From: UMGS1649 sp045604405
GTDB lineage: Bacteria > Bacillota > Clostridia > TANB77 > CAG-465
Reading direction: 5' to 3'
Assembly: GCA_045604405.1 (NCBI GenBank)
Contig: JAZUNZ010000003.1
Span: 58,484-122,483 of the forward strand
Length of the DNA: 64,000 bases
Shown one piece after another: positions 8,111 through 16,500 of this stretch; the first letter of the stretch is position 1, and every line of letters begins with the position of its first letter. Both the position numbers and the translations under genes were made by a program. Under the pieces are notes generated by a model. That model saw nothing but the letters and a program-made list of their open reading frames with translations, had not been told where the DNA came from and did no database searches.

Positions 8111-9535
8111 TTATCTCCCCATCCCCCTACTTTTAGTTGGTTGTTCTATTTTTTTCGCTTTTTCTTTCTCTGACATAACCATATACATACATGTTTCTTG
8201 TTGTAAATTAAGAGAACGACTTTTGTTATTTAGAAGTTTTTTTCTTGCTTCACTTGATTTATAACCTCTCTTAAACTTATCTGATTTTTTAACAGTTTCT
8301 ACTTCATCTATATTTTCATCGCTTATATTTTGTCTTTGGGTTAAATTTTCAGGATTTGCAATACTTTCCCTTTCATTTCTTTCTTCTCTTTTAATTATTT
8401 CTTGTTGTTCTTCTTGTTCCAATTGTTCTGTTTGTCCTCGGTTAATCAATATAGTTTTTCCATTTTTCATAAACCCATCATCTGAAATTTCTACATCCTC
8501 CACAACATGTCCATTTATTATTTTGTCATAATCTCTGCATGACACTTCTGGATATTTAGGGACATTGCTAGATTTAACATTTTGAATTGCTTGATCTTTT
8601 ATACCTTTCAAAACACCATTCTTGTCTTGCTTAATGGTAAGTAATATTTGATTCACGCTCGGTTGGTTAAGAAACGCCTCCAAATAATCTTCTCCCGTTT
8701 TTTCAGACATAATCTTTGCTGTTTTTAGCATTTGAGTCATTTTCTTTATTTCTGTTGATGAATAAAACTTATATTGTTTGCCATTACTATCGTAATCCAT
8801 AAAACCATTTATATCAGGTGTTCTATCTCCTGCAAAATAATTTTCTTTAATCGCTTTAACCACTCTTTCAGAATCCATCATATGATCTTCTCTTCGTTTT
8901 TGATAATCTTCTGGACTCTCTGTGGTATCATAGGCCATAATTAAACTGTCTACAAACCTTCTCCTTCTTGCAGATTCTTCTGGCGTTAAACTTAAATATT
9001 CACCTTTATCATAATCTTCTGGCTTGTATGATTTAATCTTATCTAATTTTGAAGCCATTTTCTTTTCACCTTCTTTAACTCTTTCATAATCGACTACATC
9101 AAATTTTACATAATCCATAAATGTTCCATGTTTTTTTATATAATCGTTTGAGCCATCACTTACTATTAATTGTATATTTTTTGCATCTTTGCCGACCCTC
9201 CTTAAATTATATCTTAATGATGCGGTTGCTAAATCTTCACATTGACTAAAATCATCTGTATAATTTTTAAGCAAACCTTGATTTCTACTAAATTGCCTTG
9301 AGTAAAAATCTTTTAACTTTTTAATAGTATCCTCTGGTTTACCACCTGTTTTTCCGTTAGTTATTCTTCTTCTTTCTTTTTCATCATCATCTATTCTGTA
9401 TTTATAATAGAATGCTGTCTTTAACTCTAATAATTCGTTTTCATCAGTTATTTGTTTGCCTGTTTGCTTTTCAGTCACCTCACCTGTTTTTGAATCATAA
9501 TCATATGTAGCCAATACATCTCTTATACTTCTCAT
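8111..9535 (-). CDS. Unknown accessory protein, 474 aa
   Basis: Not recognised. The protein is hydrophilic and highly charged throughout, with no signal peptide or transmembrane segment. The middle contains mostly helical stretches (about residues 60-320). The region from about 370 to 450 is glutamine/glutamate-rich and probably disordered, and the C-terminus is basic (PTKSRGMGR). The start at 9535 is supported by AAGGTG five bases upstream. It lies between the peptidase-like locus and the 124-residue gene on one strand. The size, charge and lone position next to an enzyme-like pair resemble mobile accessory modules, but I see no integrase, relaxase or phage structural signature. Confidence 0.65.
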   Translation of the reverse strand: MRSIRDVLATYDYDSKTGEVTEKQTGKQITDENELLELKTAFYYKYRIDDDEKERRRITNGKTGGKPEDTIKKLKDFYSRQFSRNQGLLKNYTDDFSQCEDLATASLRYNLRRVGKDAKNIQLIVSDGSNDYIKKHGTFMDYVKFDVVDYERVKEGEKKMASKLDKIKSYKPEDYDKGEYLSLTPEESARRRRFVDSLIMAYDTTESPEDYQKRREDHMMDSERVVKAIKENYFAGDRTPDINGFMDYDSNGKQYKFYSSTEIKKMTQMLKTAKIMSEKTGEDYLEAFLNQPSVNQILLTIKQDKNGVLKGIKDQAIQNVKSSNVPKYPEVSCRDYDKIINGHVVEDVEISDDGFMKNGKTILINRGQTEQLEQEEQQEIIKREERNERESIANPENLTQRQNISDENIDEVETVKKSDKFKRGYKSSEARKKLLNNKSRSLNLQQETCMYMVMSEKEKAKKIEQPTKSRGMGR

Positions 9536-9563
9536 ATTTCACCTTACCACTCCTTTTTCTTGT

Positions 9564-9929
9564 TCAATAGTTCTTTGATATGTTATACCTTTTAACAAAA
9601 ACCAGTATAAATCTTTTTAATATCGGAACGTCTTTATACTTTTCTAGCTTCTGTTCCCTTGGACTCTTTTCGCCTTCACCATATTCTGTTCTTTTTGTAA
9701 GTGCACGATGATCCAATTCGTGATATATTGTTGATCGTTCTCTGTCTTTGCCACTTATAATTCTAAATAGCGGGTTTATACTAATTTTTCCCTTATGATA
9801 TTGGTACTCACCTCTTAACATAGGATTAAAATTATCATACTTTATTCCACCTGATAAATTAGTAGAAACATTGTCTATTAGCGTGTCAACATCTACTATA
9901 CCACTAAATAATTGCGAATTCATTTCCAT
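9564..9929 (-). pseudogene. HExxH peptidase-like fragment, probably downstream half of a frameshifted gene
   Basis: The frame encodes 121 residues containing YHELDHRAL (about residues 68-76), an HExxH zinc-peptidase signature with the two histidines and the glutamate. The first ATG at 9929 has no ribosome binding site. The frame continues upstream without a stop for about ten codons (reading ...NTRKYVETY) and meets, in another frame, a 26-codon ORF at 9938-10018 that does have a good site. A single-base indel near 9945-9955 would join them into one protein of about 150 residues. It could therefore be a decayed gene, a sequence error or, less likely, an intact short gene. Confidence 0.5.
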
Positions 9930-9937
9930 ATATGTTT

Positions 9938-10018
9938 CTACATATTTTCTTGTATTGCATCAAATTTACTAGCTCCCATACAACTATCTGGTTTTTCTCT
10001 TTGTGCATCTGTCAACAT
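9938..10018 (-). pseudogene. Upstream half of the frameshifted peptidase-like gene (26-codon ORF)
   Basis: The short frame starts MLTDAQREKPDSC and stops at a TAG. ATG at 10018 has AGGTGA at ideal spacing, so translation should begin here. The reading frame differs from the HELDH-containing ORF that follows immediately. Taken alone it is too short for a known product; its value is as the true 5' end of that locus. Confidence 0.45.
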
Positions 10019-10060
10019 TTATTTTCACCTTTCTGCTAGATATTTAGTAGTATCTTTTGT

Positions 10061-10906
10061 CTAATTCCACTCTAAATCTTGCTCTGATATTATATTTGAT
10101 ATTCCTTCATTTTCAGCATACTCTGCAAACTCTTCATCTGTTGCACATTGTTTTTGAATTGATTCTATAAACAAGTTTGATTTAGCACGGTGGATTGATT
10201 TGGTGTCATCATCCCAACTCAACTCTCCATCTTCTATATCCGCCCCCTCCAATAATATGGCTTTCTCTTCTTTAAAGCTTTCTTTTCGGCTAAAAAGCGG
10301 ATCTTCCTCATCGTATTCTTGTAATTGTCCAAGTTCCTCATCTGTTATAGGAATCTCCATTCCAGCCTCTTTCATTGCATTTTTGTATCCACTTAAACTT
10401 ATTTTAGCCTCTTTTAGTGTTTTTATATATTGTTCTTTTACGCCATCCATTAATTGTTGTTCTTCAACGCTTAAATTTTCATAATATTTATCATTTATTC
10501 TTAATGATTTCATTTTTGTATCATATACACCTTTTATAAACTCTGGTCTTAAATATTTGCCTGGAGCCACTTTTAATTGTTCCGCTTCGTTTTCAGTTAT
10601 TTCCACATGATATGCATCGTGTCTATAGTGAGGATCTAAATAATGCATTTCATATTTTTTAGGTATACTTACTATAATTATTTGCTCTGAATTTAAATGC
10701 GTCCAATTATCCAGCATTGCTTTGCTTTCATCAAAAAGTGTATGTGATCCAATGCCTAGATACATTGTCGTGTGTTCTAACGTTCCATGACTAAACCTTA
10801 AACCATTTTTAAAAATTGATTCTACTGTCTTATTATTTCGTCCTCCTATTCCGTGTCCGTAATATAAGTTTCCTATATTTGCAAAATTTTCTCTTATATC
10901 CTTCAT
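10061..10906 (-). CDS. Unknown protein with possible ADP-ribosyltransferase-like N-terminus
   Basis: A 281-residue protein starting at ATG 10906 after AGGGGG. The first ~70 residues read YYGHGIGG...VESIFKNGLRFSHGT...MYLG. A histidine and glycine opening, an I-x-x-x-G-L element and a later hydroxyl or hydrophobic stretch are the usual layout of ADP-ribosyltransferase or RNA 2'-phosphotransferase folds; this is pattern inference only. Residues 80-130 continue a plausible alpha/beta domain. The C-terminal half is acidic and helical. It is the first gene of the island that also holds the HELDH locus and two unknown genes. A toxin or signalling role is speculative. Confidence 0.55.
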   Translation of the reverse strand: MKDIRENFANIGNLYYGHGIGGRNNKTVESIFKNGLRFSHGTLEHTTMYLGIGSHTLFDESKAMLDNWTHLNSEQIIIVSIPKKYEMHYLDPHYRHDAYHVEITENEAEQLKVAPGKYLRPEFIKGVYDTKMKSLRINDKYYENLSVEEQQLMDGVKEQYIKTLKEAKISLSGYKNAMKEAGMEIPITDEELGQLQEYDEEDPLFSRKESFKEEKAILLEGADIEDGELSWDDDTKSIHRAKSNLFIESIQKQCATDEEFAEYAENEGISNIISEQDLEWN

Positions 10907-11045
10907 TTTTTACCCCCTTCATCTTATCAGCTTACTAGCATTGTATTTAGACATATTTTCGCCTTTAACAAGCTCTTCTCATTTTCCTTATAATACCATA
11001 TTGACTAATTGATTACAATACTTTTTCTATATTTTTTCGGAATGT

Positions 11046-11066
11046 TCCACATAATATATCCACATA
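11046..11066. promoter_or_regulatory. Direct repeats upstream of the XRE regulator
   Basis: TCCACATA occurs at 11046-11053 and again at 11059-11066, a 13-base step, just upstream of a TATACT -10-like box at 11073-11078. This is a plausible operator for the adjacent XRE protein and could also serve the divergent island genes. Confidence 0.4.
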
Positions 11067-11105
11067 TTCTGCTATACTCAAAATATCTGAAAGGTTGGTG
11101 TTTTT

Positions 11106-11372
11106 TTGTTATTACCTGACGCAATTAAATTAAGAATAAAAGAAATTTTAGAAACCAACAATATGTCCGCATATAAATTATCTTATAAGGGTGGATTCTC
11201 GCCATCTAATATAAGTGATATTTTCCGTGGAAAAGTTTCTGAGCCTACAATTAGTACTATACTTCATATTTGTGAGGGAGCTAATATGACTTTGAAAGAT
11301 TTTTTCGATTCAGATTTTTTTGAAAATGTGGAAGCGTTAGAAAAAGTAAAAAACAAAAATAACAATGAATAA
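11106..11372 (+). CDS. XRE-family helix-turn-helix regulator
   Basis: An 88-residue DNA-binding protein made essentially of one lambda-Cro/CI-type HTH domain: IKEILETNNMSAYKL, then GFSPSNISDIFRGKV as the recognition helix region and PTISTILHICEGANMTL before a short acidic tail. This form (a single HTH with the phrase S-ISTI--IC---MTL-DFF) is common in clostridia. The start is a TTG at 11106 preceded by a weak AAGGTTGGTG site. It is divergent from the island 7729-10906, separated by 200 bases, so it may regulate those genes and itself. Its target is inferred from position only. Confidence 0.85.
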   Translation: MLLPDAIKLRIKEILETNNMSAYKLSYKGGFSPSNISDIFRGKVSEPTISTILHICEGANMTLKDFFDSDFFENVEALEKVKNKNNNE

Positions 11373-11395
11373 TACTTATATTCATTGTTATTTTT
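11355..11395. terminator. Bidirectional terminator between the XRE gene and the VOC gene
   Basis: A 17-bp stem (AAAAATAACAATGAATA with its complement) and a 7-base loop sit across the XRE stop codon. T tracts occur on both strands, serving both convergent genes. Confidence 0.85.
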
Positions 11396-11417
11396 ATGTA
11401 ATATTATTAATTATAAC

Positions 11418-11840
11418 TTATTCTATCTCTTTAGTTTCTAAATCCTCACTAAATCTTAACAAATACCCGTTAGGGTCTAATACTAAAAATTCTCTGCTTC
11501 CCATAAGCATATCATCTTTTCTATACCAATGGTCTTCAATATCTACAAATATTTTATAATTATTCATTTTTAATCTTTCATATATAACATCAATATTTGT
11601 TACGTCTATTTGGAAATTTATTCCCCTTCCTAAAGGATATTCTAGTTTTCCAACTTCCCATTTATTATTTTCCCTATCTAACTCTTGTATCATTAATTGT
11701 ACTTTATCTAACTGCAAAAAAGCAAATCTATCTTCTTTTCTGTCATACTCTACACGAAAGCCTATCAAATCAATGTAAAATCTAAGGCTTTCTTCCAAAT
11801 TAAAAACATCTAGTTCTGGTATTAGCTGATTCCACTCCAT
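11418..11840 (-). CDS. VOC-superfamily protein (glyoxalase / bleomycin-resistance-like)
   Basis: A 140-residue VOC-fold protein. It opens with PELDVFNLEESLRFYIDLIGF, the usual first beta-alpha-beta unit, and ends with SREFLVLDPNGYLLRF, the usual C-terminal strand with a metal-ligand-like E. The layout, including an LMIQE stretch in the middle, resembles bleomycin-binding resistance proteins (BLMA/BLMT), which sequester the drug as dimers. The frame begins with GTG at 11858, but AGGAGG lies inside that extension and the ATG at 11840 is correctly spaced. Substrate cannot be set from sequence. It is monocistronic with its own promoter. Confidence 0.85.
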   Translation of the reverse strand: MEWNQLIPELDVFNLEESLRFYIDLIGFRVEYDRKEDRFAFLQLDKVQLMIQELDRENNKWEVGKLEYPLGRGINFQIDVTNIDVIYERLKMNNYKIFVDIEDHWYRKDDMLMGSREFLVLDPNGYLLRFSEDLETKEIE

Positions 11841-11860
11841 AGTGCTTTCCTCCTGCACAC

Positions 11861-11889
11861 ATTATACTATAATAAAATTTATATAACAA
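11861..11889 (-). promoter_or_regulatory. Sigma-A promoter for the VOC gene
   Basis: TTGTTA, a 17-base spacer and a perfect TATAAT on the minus strand. Transcription would begin only about 14 bases before the ATG, so the leader is very short, with the AGGAGG almost at the 5' end. Confidence 0.65.
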
Positions 11890-12000
11890 TATTTTTTCAC
11901 CTCTGTTTTGTTTTATTTTCATATTTAAATTATATTTATTTAAGTACTAGTTTTTTTAATTTAATATGTGATATACTATTATAAAACTAAGGAGAAAACT

Positions 12001-13047
12001 ATGGATGTATTATTTAATATCCTGTTTATGGTAATCGGTCTTGCACTACTAATAAAAGGTTCAGATATATTTGTAGACGCAGGCACTAATATAGGAAAAA
12101 TGTTTAAGATGAGCGAGGTTTTGATTGGTCTTACAATCGTTTGCATTGGAACAGGCCTTCCAGAATTAATTTTATCTATAAATGGCTCTATTAATGGCAC
12201 CTCTAATCTAGTTGTAGGAAATATTGTTGGTACAAATATTTTCAATATGTGTATAATATTAGGTCTAATTTGTGTGCTTAATCCGTTAAGATTGCTTAGA
12301 CAGACTATTAGAAAAGATATGCACATGAGTTTGCTATCGTCAATAGCATTGTTTATTTTATTATTAGATAATGTTCAAAGAGGTTACATAGGAAATTTAC
12401 TTTCGAGAACAGATGGAGTAATATTGCTATTATTCTTTGCCGTGTTTATCTATTATACCTTCTACGAAATTACAGAATATATTAGGGATAGACGTGAAAA
12501 AAGATACCAAGAACAAAAAGAAAATAAATTAAATAAACAGTTAAAGCATGTCCATATTAAAGAAACACAAAAGACATATTCAACAAAAGAAATAAAAATT
12601 TTGTTTAAAGATATTCTAATAGCTATTGTTGGGATTGCCATGGTGCACATAGGCGCTCAAATTACTTTAAATAACACTGTTGCACTAGCTACTTTTTTCA
12701 ATGTAAGTCAAACCTTCATTTCAATAGTAATAATAGCTGTTGGAACATCACTACCCGAACTTACAACCTCGTATGCAGCATTAAAGAAAAACAGAATAAA
12801 TATAGCTGTTGGAAATTTGATAGGCAGCAACATGTTCAATACCCTTTGTGTTTTGGGCGTATCTGCTTTAATAAATCCTATACAAATTGAAGGGACGTAT
12901 CTTTGGGTTGACTGTGCAGTATTCATGCTAGTATGTTTAGTTATGGTACTGTTTACAAAAAAGAAGCCTGAAATATCTAAATTAGAAGGCATCTCATTGA
13001 TTAGCATTTATGCTTTATATATAATTTATGTACTATACAGACGTTAA
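12001..13047 (+). CDS. Calcium/sodium antiporter, YrbG-type CaCA family
   Basis: A 348-residue inner-membrane exchanger. Two homologous halves each carry the alpha-repeat signature: GTGLPELILS...GNIVGTNIFN in the first and GTSLPELTTS...GNLIGSNMFN in the second; the acidic residue in each P-E-L is the ion ligand. About ten hydrophobic segments surround a charged cytoplasmic loop (about residues 160-200). It uses the sodium gradient to expel calcium. ATG at 12001 follows AAGGAG; an upstream in-frame ATG at 11968 lacks a site. It is single, closed by a strong terminator. Confidence 0.93.
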   Translation: MDVLFNILFMVIGLALLIKGSDIFVDAGTNIGKMFKMSEVLIGLTIVCIGTGLPELILSINGSINGTSNLVVGNIVGTNIFNMCIILGLICVLNPLRLLRQTIRKDMHMSLLSSIALFILLLDNVQRGYIGNLLSRTDGVILLLFFAVFIYYTFYEITEYIRDRREKRYQEQKENKLNKQLKHVHIKETQKTYSTKEIKILFKDILIAIVGIAMVHIGAQITLNNTVALATFFNVSQTFISIVIIAVGTSLPELTTSYAALKKNRINIAVGNLIGSNMFNTLCVLGVSALINPIQIEGTYLWVDCAVFMLVCLVMVLFTKKKPEISKLEGISLISIYALYIIYVLYRR

Positions 13048-13077
13048 AAAAATACTGGGTTATCCCAGTATTTTTTT
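13046..13077. terminator. Bidirectional terminator between antiporter and HPF genes
   Basis: Fourteen base pairs (seven A, then TACTGGG, pairing with CCCAGTA and seven T) around a TTAT loop. It is a textbook intrinsic terminator for both convergent genes. Confidence 0.95.
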
Positions 13078-13426
13078 ATTCTTCACTACCAATATCTAAA
13101 TCTTGTTCTGTAACACCCATTTGCATAGTATTATCTGTTCTACGATTTAATTTTATAGTTTTTTGTTTTCTAATTTGTCCTAATATTTTATCTATTAACA
13201 AATCTATTCCCGCATAAACATCATGAGTAGCTTCTTCTGCCATATAAGTTTTTCCTTTACTTTCTATACGAATATCTACGTTTTGTTTTTCTTTCTTTGC
13301 AGAAAATGTAACATGTACTATTGTGTTGTCATCAAAGAATTTATCTAGCTTTGCCACTTTTTTTGATGCATAATCTCTGATTCCATCAGTTACATCAATG
13401 CCTATTCCAGTTATATCTAATTTCAT
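13076..13426 (-). CDS. Ribosome hibernation factor, short HPF/YfiA type
   Basis: A 116-residue protein with the HPF/RaiA beta-alpha-beta-beta-beta-alpha fold: LDITGIGIDVTDGIRDYASKKVAKLDKFF, then VHVTFSAKK and a basic helix KILGQIRKQK. It binds the small ribosomal subunit and silences ribosomes in stationary phase. Firmicutes usually carry long HPF (about 180 residues) with a C-terminal dimerisation domain; here the protein ends after residue 116 in an acidic tail and the terminator follows at once, so the domain is absent. ATG at 13426 is nine bases after GAGGAG; the frame-opening TTG at 13435 abuts that site. Confidence 0.88.
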   Translation of the reverse strand: MKLDITGIGIDVTDGIRDYASKKVAKLDKFFDDNTIVHVTFSAKKEKQNVDIRIESKGKTYMAEEATHDVYAGIDLLIDKILGQIRKQKTIKLNRRTDNTMQMGVTEQDLDIGSEE

Positions 13427-13514
13427 ATATATCAACTCCTCGCATATATTATATACTATATATACTTTTTAATCAACCTTTTTATTTCAATTTTAGCACT
13501 CATGCATATCTATA

Positions 13515-16500
13515 CTAATTTACTTCATCAAAAAGAGAAACCTGAGACGAATTTGGCATTCCTTTTGTGCAGCCATATTTGTCCAATAACTCTAAAGCAG
13601 ACTTTCCTATTTTCGCCCTTGAAACTAAGTTTTCTTTAGATGAAAACTTGCCATCAGTCCTTGCTGTAGCAACATTTTTGGCATTGACAGTTCCAAAAGT
13701 TGGAATTGCAGAAAGAGGAGGTCTTACTCCATCTTCTTCAACTAAAAATTTTGTAGCATCTGATTTATATAAGTCTATCGGCAAGAAATCTATTCCTCTT
13801 TCCATCATCTCGTTTACCACTTCAAGCACCGTAACCATATCTTTTTCTACATTGCTCGCTTCCGGATTAGATTCTATATTTTTAATTGCATCTTTAACCT
13901 TCTCTTTAGATGTACACATTACATCTGCATTAAAGGCATCCCCTCTTACAGTAAAATATGTTGCATAAAAGGCTTTTGGATAATACACCTTAAAATATGC
14001 TATTCTGTAGGCCATCATAACATATGCGCATGCGTGAGCCTTAGGGAACATGTACTTTATTTTTAGACATGAGTCTATATACCATTCCGGCACATCACAT
14101 TCTCTCATTTTTTCTTTCATTTCTTCTGTCAAATCTTTTTTTGCTTTACCTTTTCTTGTTATCTCCATTATTTTAAATGCAAGCGATGGGTCAAGCCCCT
14201 TTTGTATTAAGTAAATCATAATGTCATCACGTGTACATATTGCCTCTTTAAGCGTTGTAATTCCTTGCTCTATTAAACTTTGTGCATTATTTAGCCATAC
14301 ATCTGTACCGTGCGACAGACCAGATATTCTAACAAGTTCACCAAAAGTAGTAGGCTTAGTATCTAGCAACATCTGCCTTACAAACTTTGTACCAAATTCT
14401 GGCACAGCATATGTTGCAACCTTTGAACGCTCTTGTTCTTCAGTTATTCCTAACGCCTCTGTCGAGCTAAACAGCGACATTACCTTTGGCTCATCTAAAG
14501 GTATTGTTTTTGCATCTATTCCTGTCAAATCTTCTAACATTCTAATTACTGTAGGATCATCATGTCCAAGTATGTCTAGCTTTAAAAGGTTGTCATGGAT
14601 TGAATGGAAATCAAAATGTGTTGTTATTGTGTTGCTTGTAATATCATCTGCCGGTCTTTGCACTGGACAAAAATCATAAATTTCTTTATCCCTTGGTACA
14701 ACTATAATTCCCCCCGGATGTTGTCCTGTAGTCCTTTTTATGCCTGTACACATTTTAGCTTCTCTATTTATTTCAGGAACCCTTATATGAATATTCTTCT
14801 CCTCATAATATTTTCTAACAAATCCATATGCCGTTTTTTCAGCAAGAGTACTTATTGTTCCTGCCCTAAACGTTTTGTATTTACCAAACAAAACCTCAGT
14901 ATATGCATGTGCTTTAGCTTGGTAATCTCCAGAGAAATTAAGGTCAATATCCGGAACCTTGTCTCCCTTAAAGCCTAGGAATGTTTCAAACGGTATATCC
15001 ATGCCATCTTTTTTAAGCCTATGTCCACATTTTGGACAGTCCTTATCCTCCATATCCACTCCCGTTGTAACTGTAACTGGAGGGAACTCGCTATACTTGC
15101 ACTCTGGACATACATAGTGCGGCGGCAATGGGTTTACTTCTGTTATACCACTCATTGTAGCAACAAATGATGAACCAACCGATCCTCTGGAACCAACAAG
15201 ATAACCATCATCATTAGATTTTTTAACAAGCTTTTGTGCTATTATGTACATTACGGAGAATCCGTTAGTTATTATACTATTTAGTTCTTTTTTTATTCTT
15301 GCTTCCACTATTTCAGGCAGTGGATCGCCATAAATTTGACGAGCTTTTTCATATGTCAAACGCTCTATTTCTTCATCAGACCCTTCTATAACAGGGTTGT
15401 ATGTTCCGTCAACGACCGGTTTTATTTCCTCAAACATATCTGCTATTTTATTTGGATTGTCGATTACAACTTCACGAGCTGTTGCCTCGTCTAAATAATC
15501 AAATTCTTTAAGCATTTCATCAGTTGTTCTAAAGTATAATGGTGCTTGCTCATCTGCGTCATCAAATCCTTGACCTGCCATAATAATTCTTCTATACAAT
15601 TCATCCTGTGGATTCAAGAAATGCACATCACAAGTAGCACACACCGGTATATTTAATTCACGACCAATATCTACTATTTTTCTATTTAAATCTTTTAGTC
15701 CATCATAATTTGCTACAGCACCATTTTTAACATAAAATTCATTATTCCCTATAGGTTGTATCTCTAAATAATCATAATATTTTGCAAGCGCTTTAGACTT
15801 TTCATCATCGCCTTCCATAATAGCTTGGAATAATTCTCCTCTTTCGCAAGCCGAGCCAATAATTAGCCCTTCCCTATATCTATTAATTAGAGACCTAGAC
15901 AATCTTGGTTTTTTATGGAAGTAACGTATATGTGAAAATGAAACTAGCTTGTACAAATTTTTTAGTCCAACATAATTTTTAGCTAGTATTATTATGTGAT
16001 ATGGACTCATTTGTCTTTTATCCTCTATAAACTCTGTTTGCACATAATCTGCAACCCTCATGTTTTTCGACTTTACTATCTCGCACATTTTTATAAATAC
16101 TTTTGCAGTAGCCCTTGCATCATTTATTGCTCTGTGAGCATTCTCAAGTTCAATTTCAAGATTTGCTGCAATAGTTCCGAGTTTATGGTTTTCATATCCT
16201 TCAAACATTTCTCTAGATATTGCCAAAGTGTCTATTATATATTTTGGCTTTTCATATCCACACTTATCTGCAAAATAATTTATGAATGACGTGTCAAACC
16301 TCGCATTATGCGCAACTATTACACAGTCTTTAGAAAACTCTAAAAATCCTTTTAAAGCTTCTTCTATTTTCGGCGCATCTTTTACCATTTCTGGTGTTAT
16401 ATGTGTTAATTCCTGAACATCTTTAGGTATGCTTCTTTCAGGATTTACAAATGTAGAAAATTCGTCTATTTGGGCACCATCTTTTACTTTTACTGCTGCT

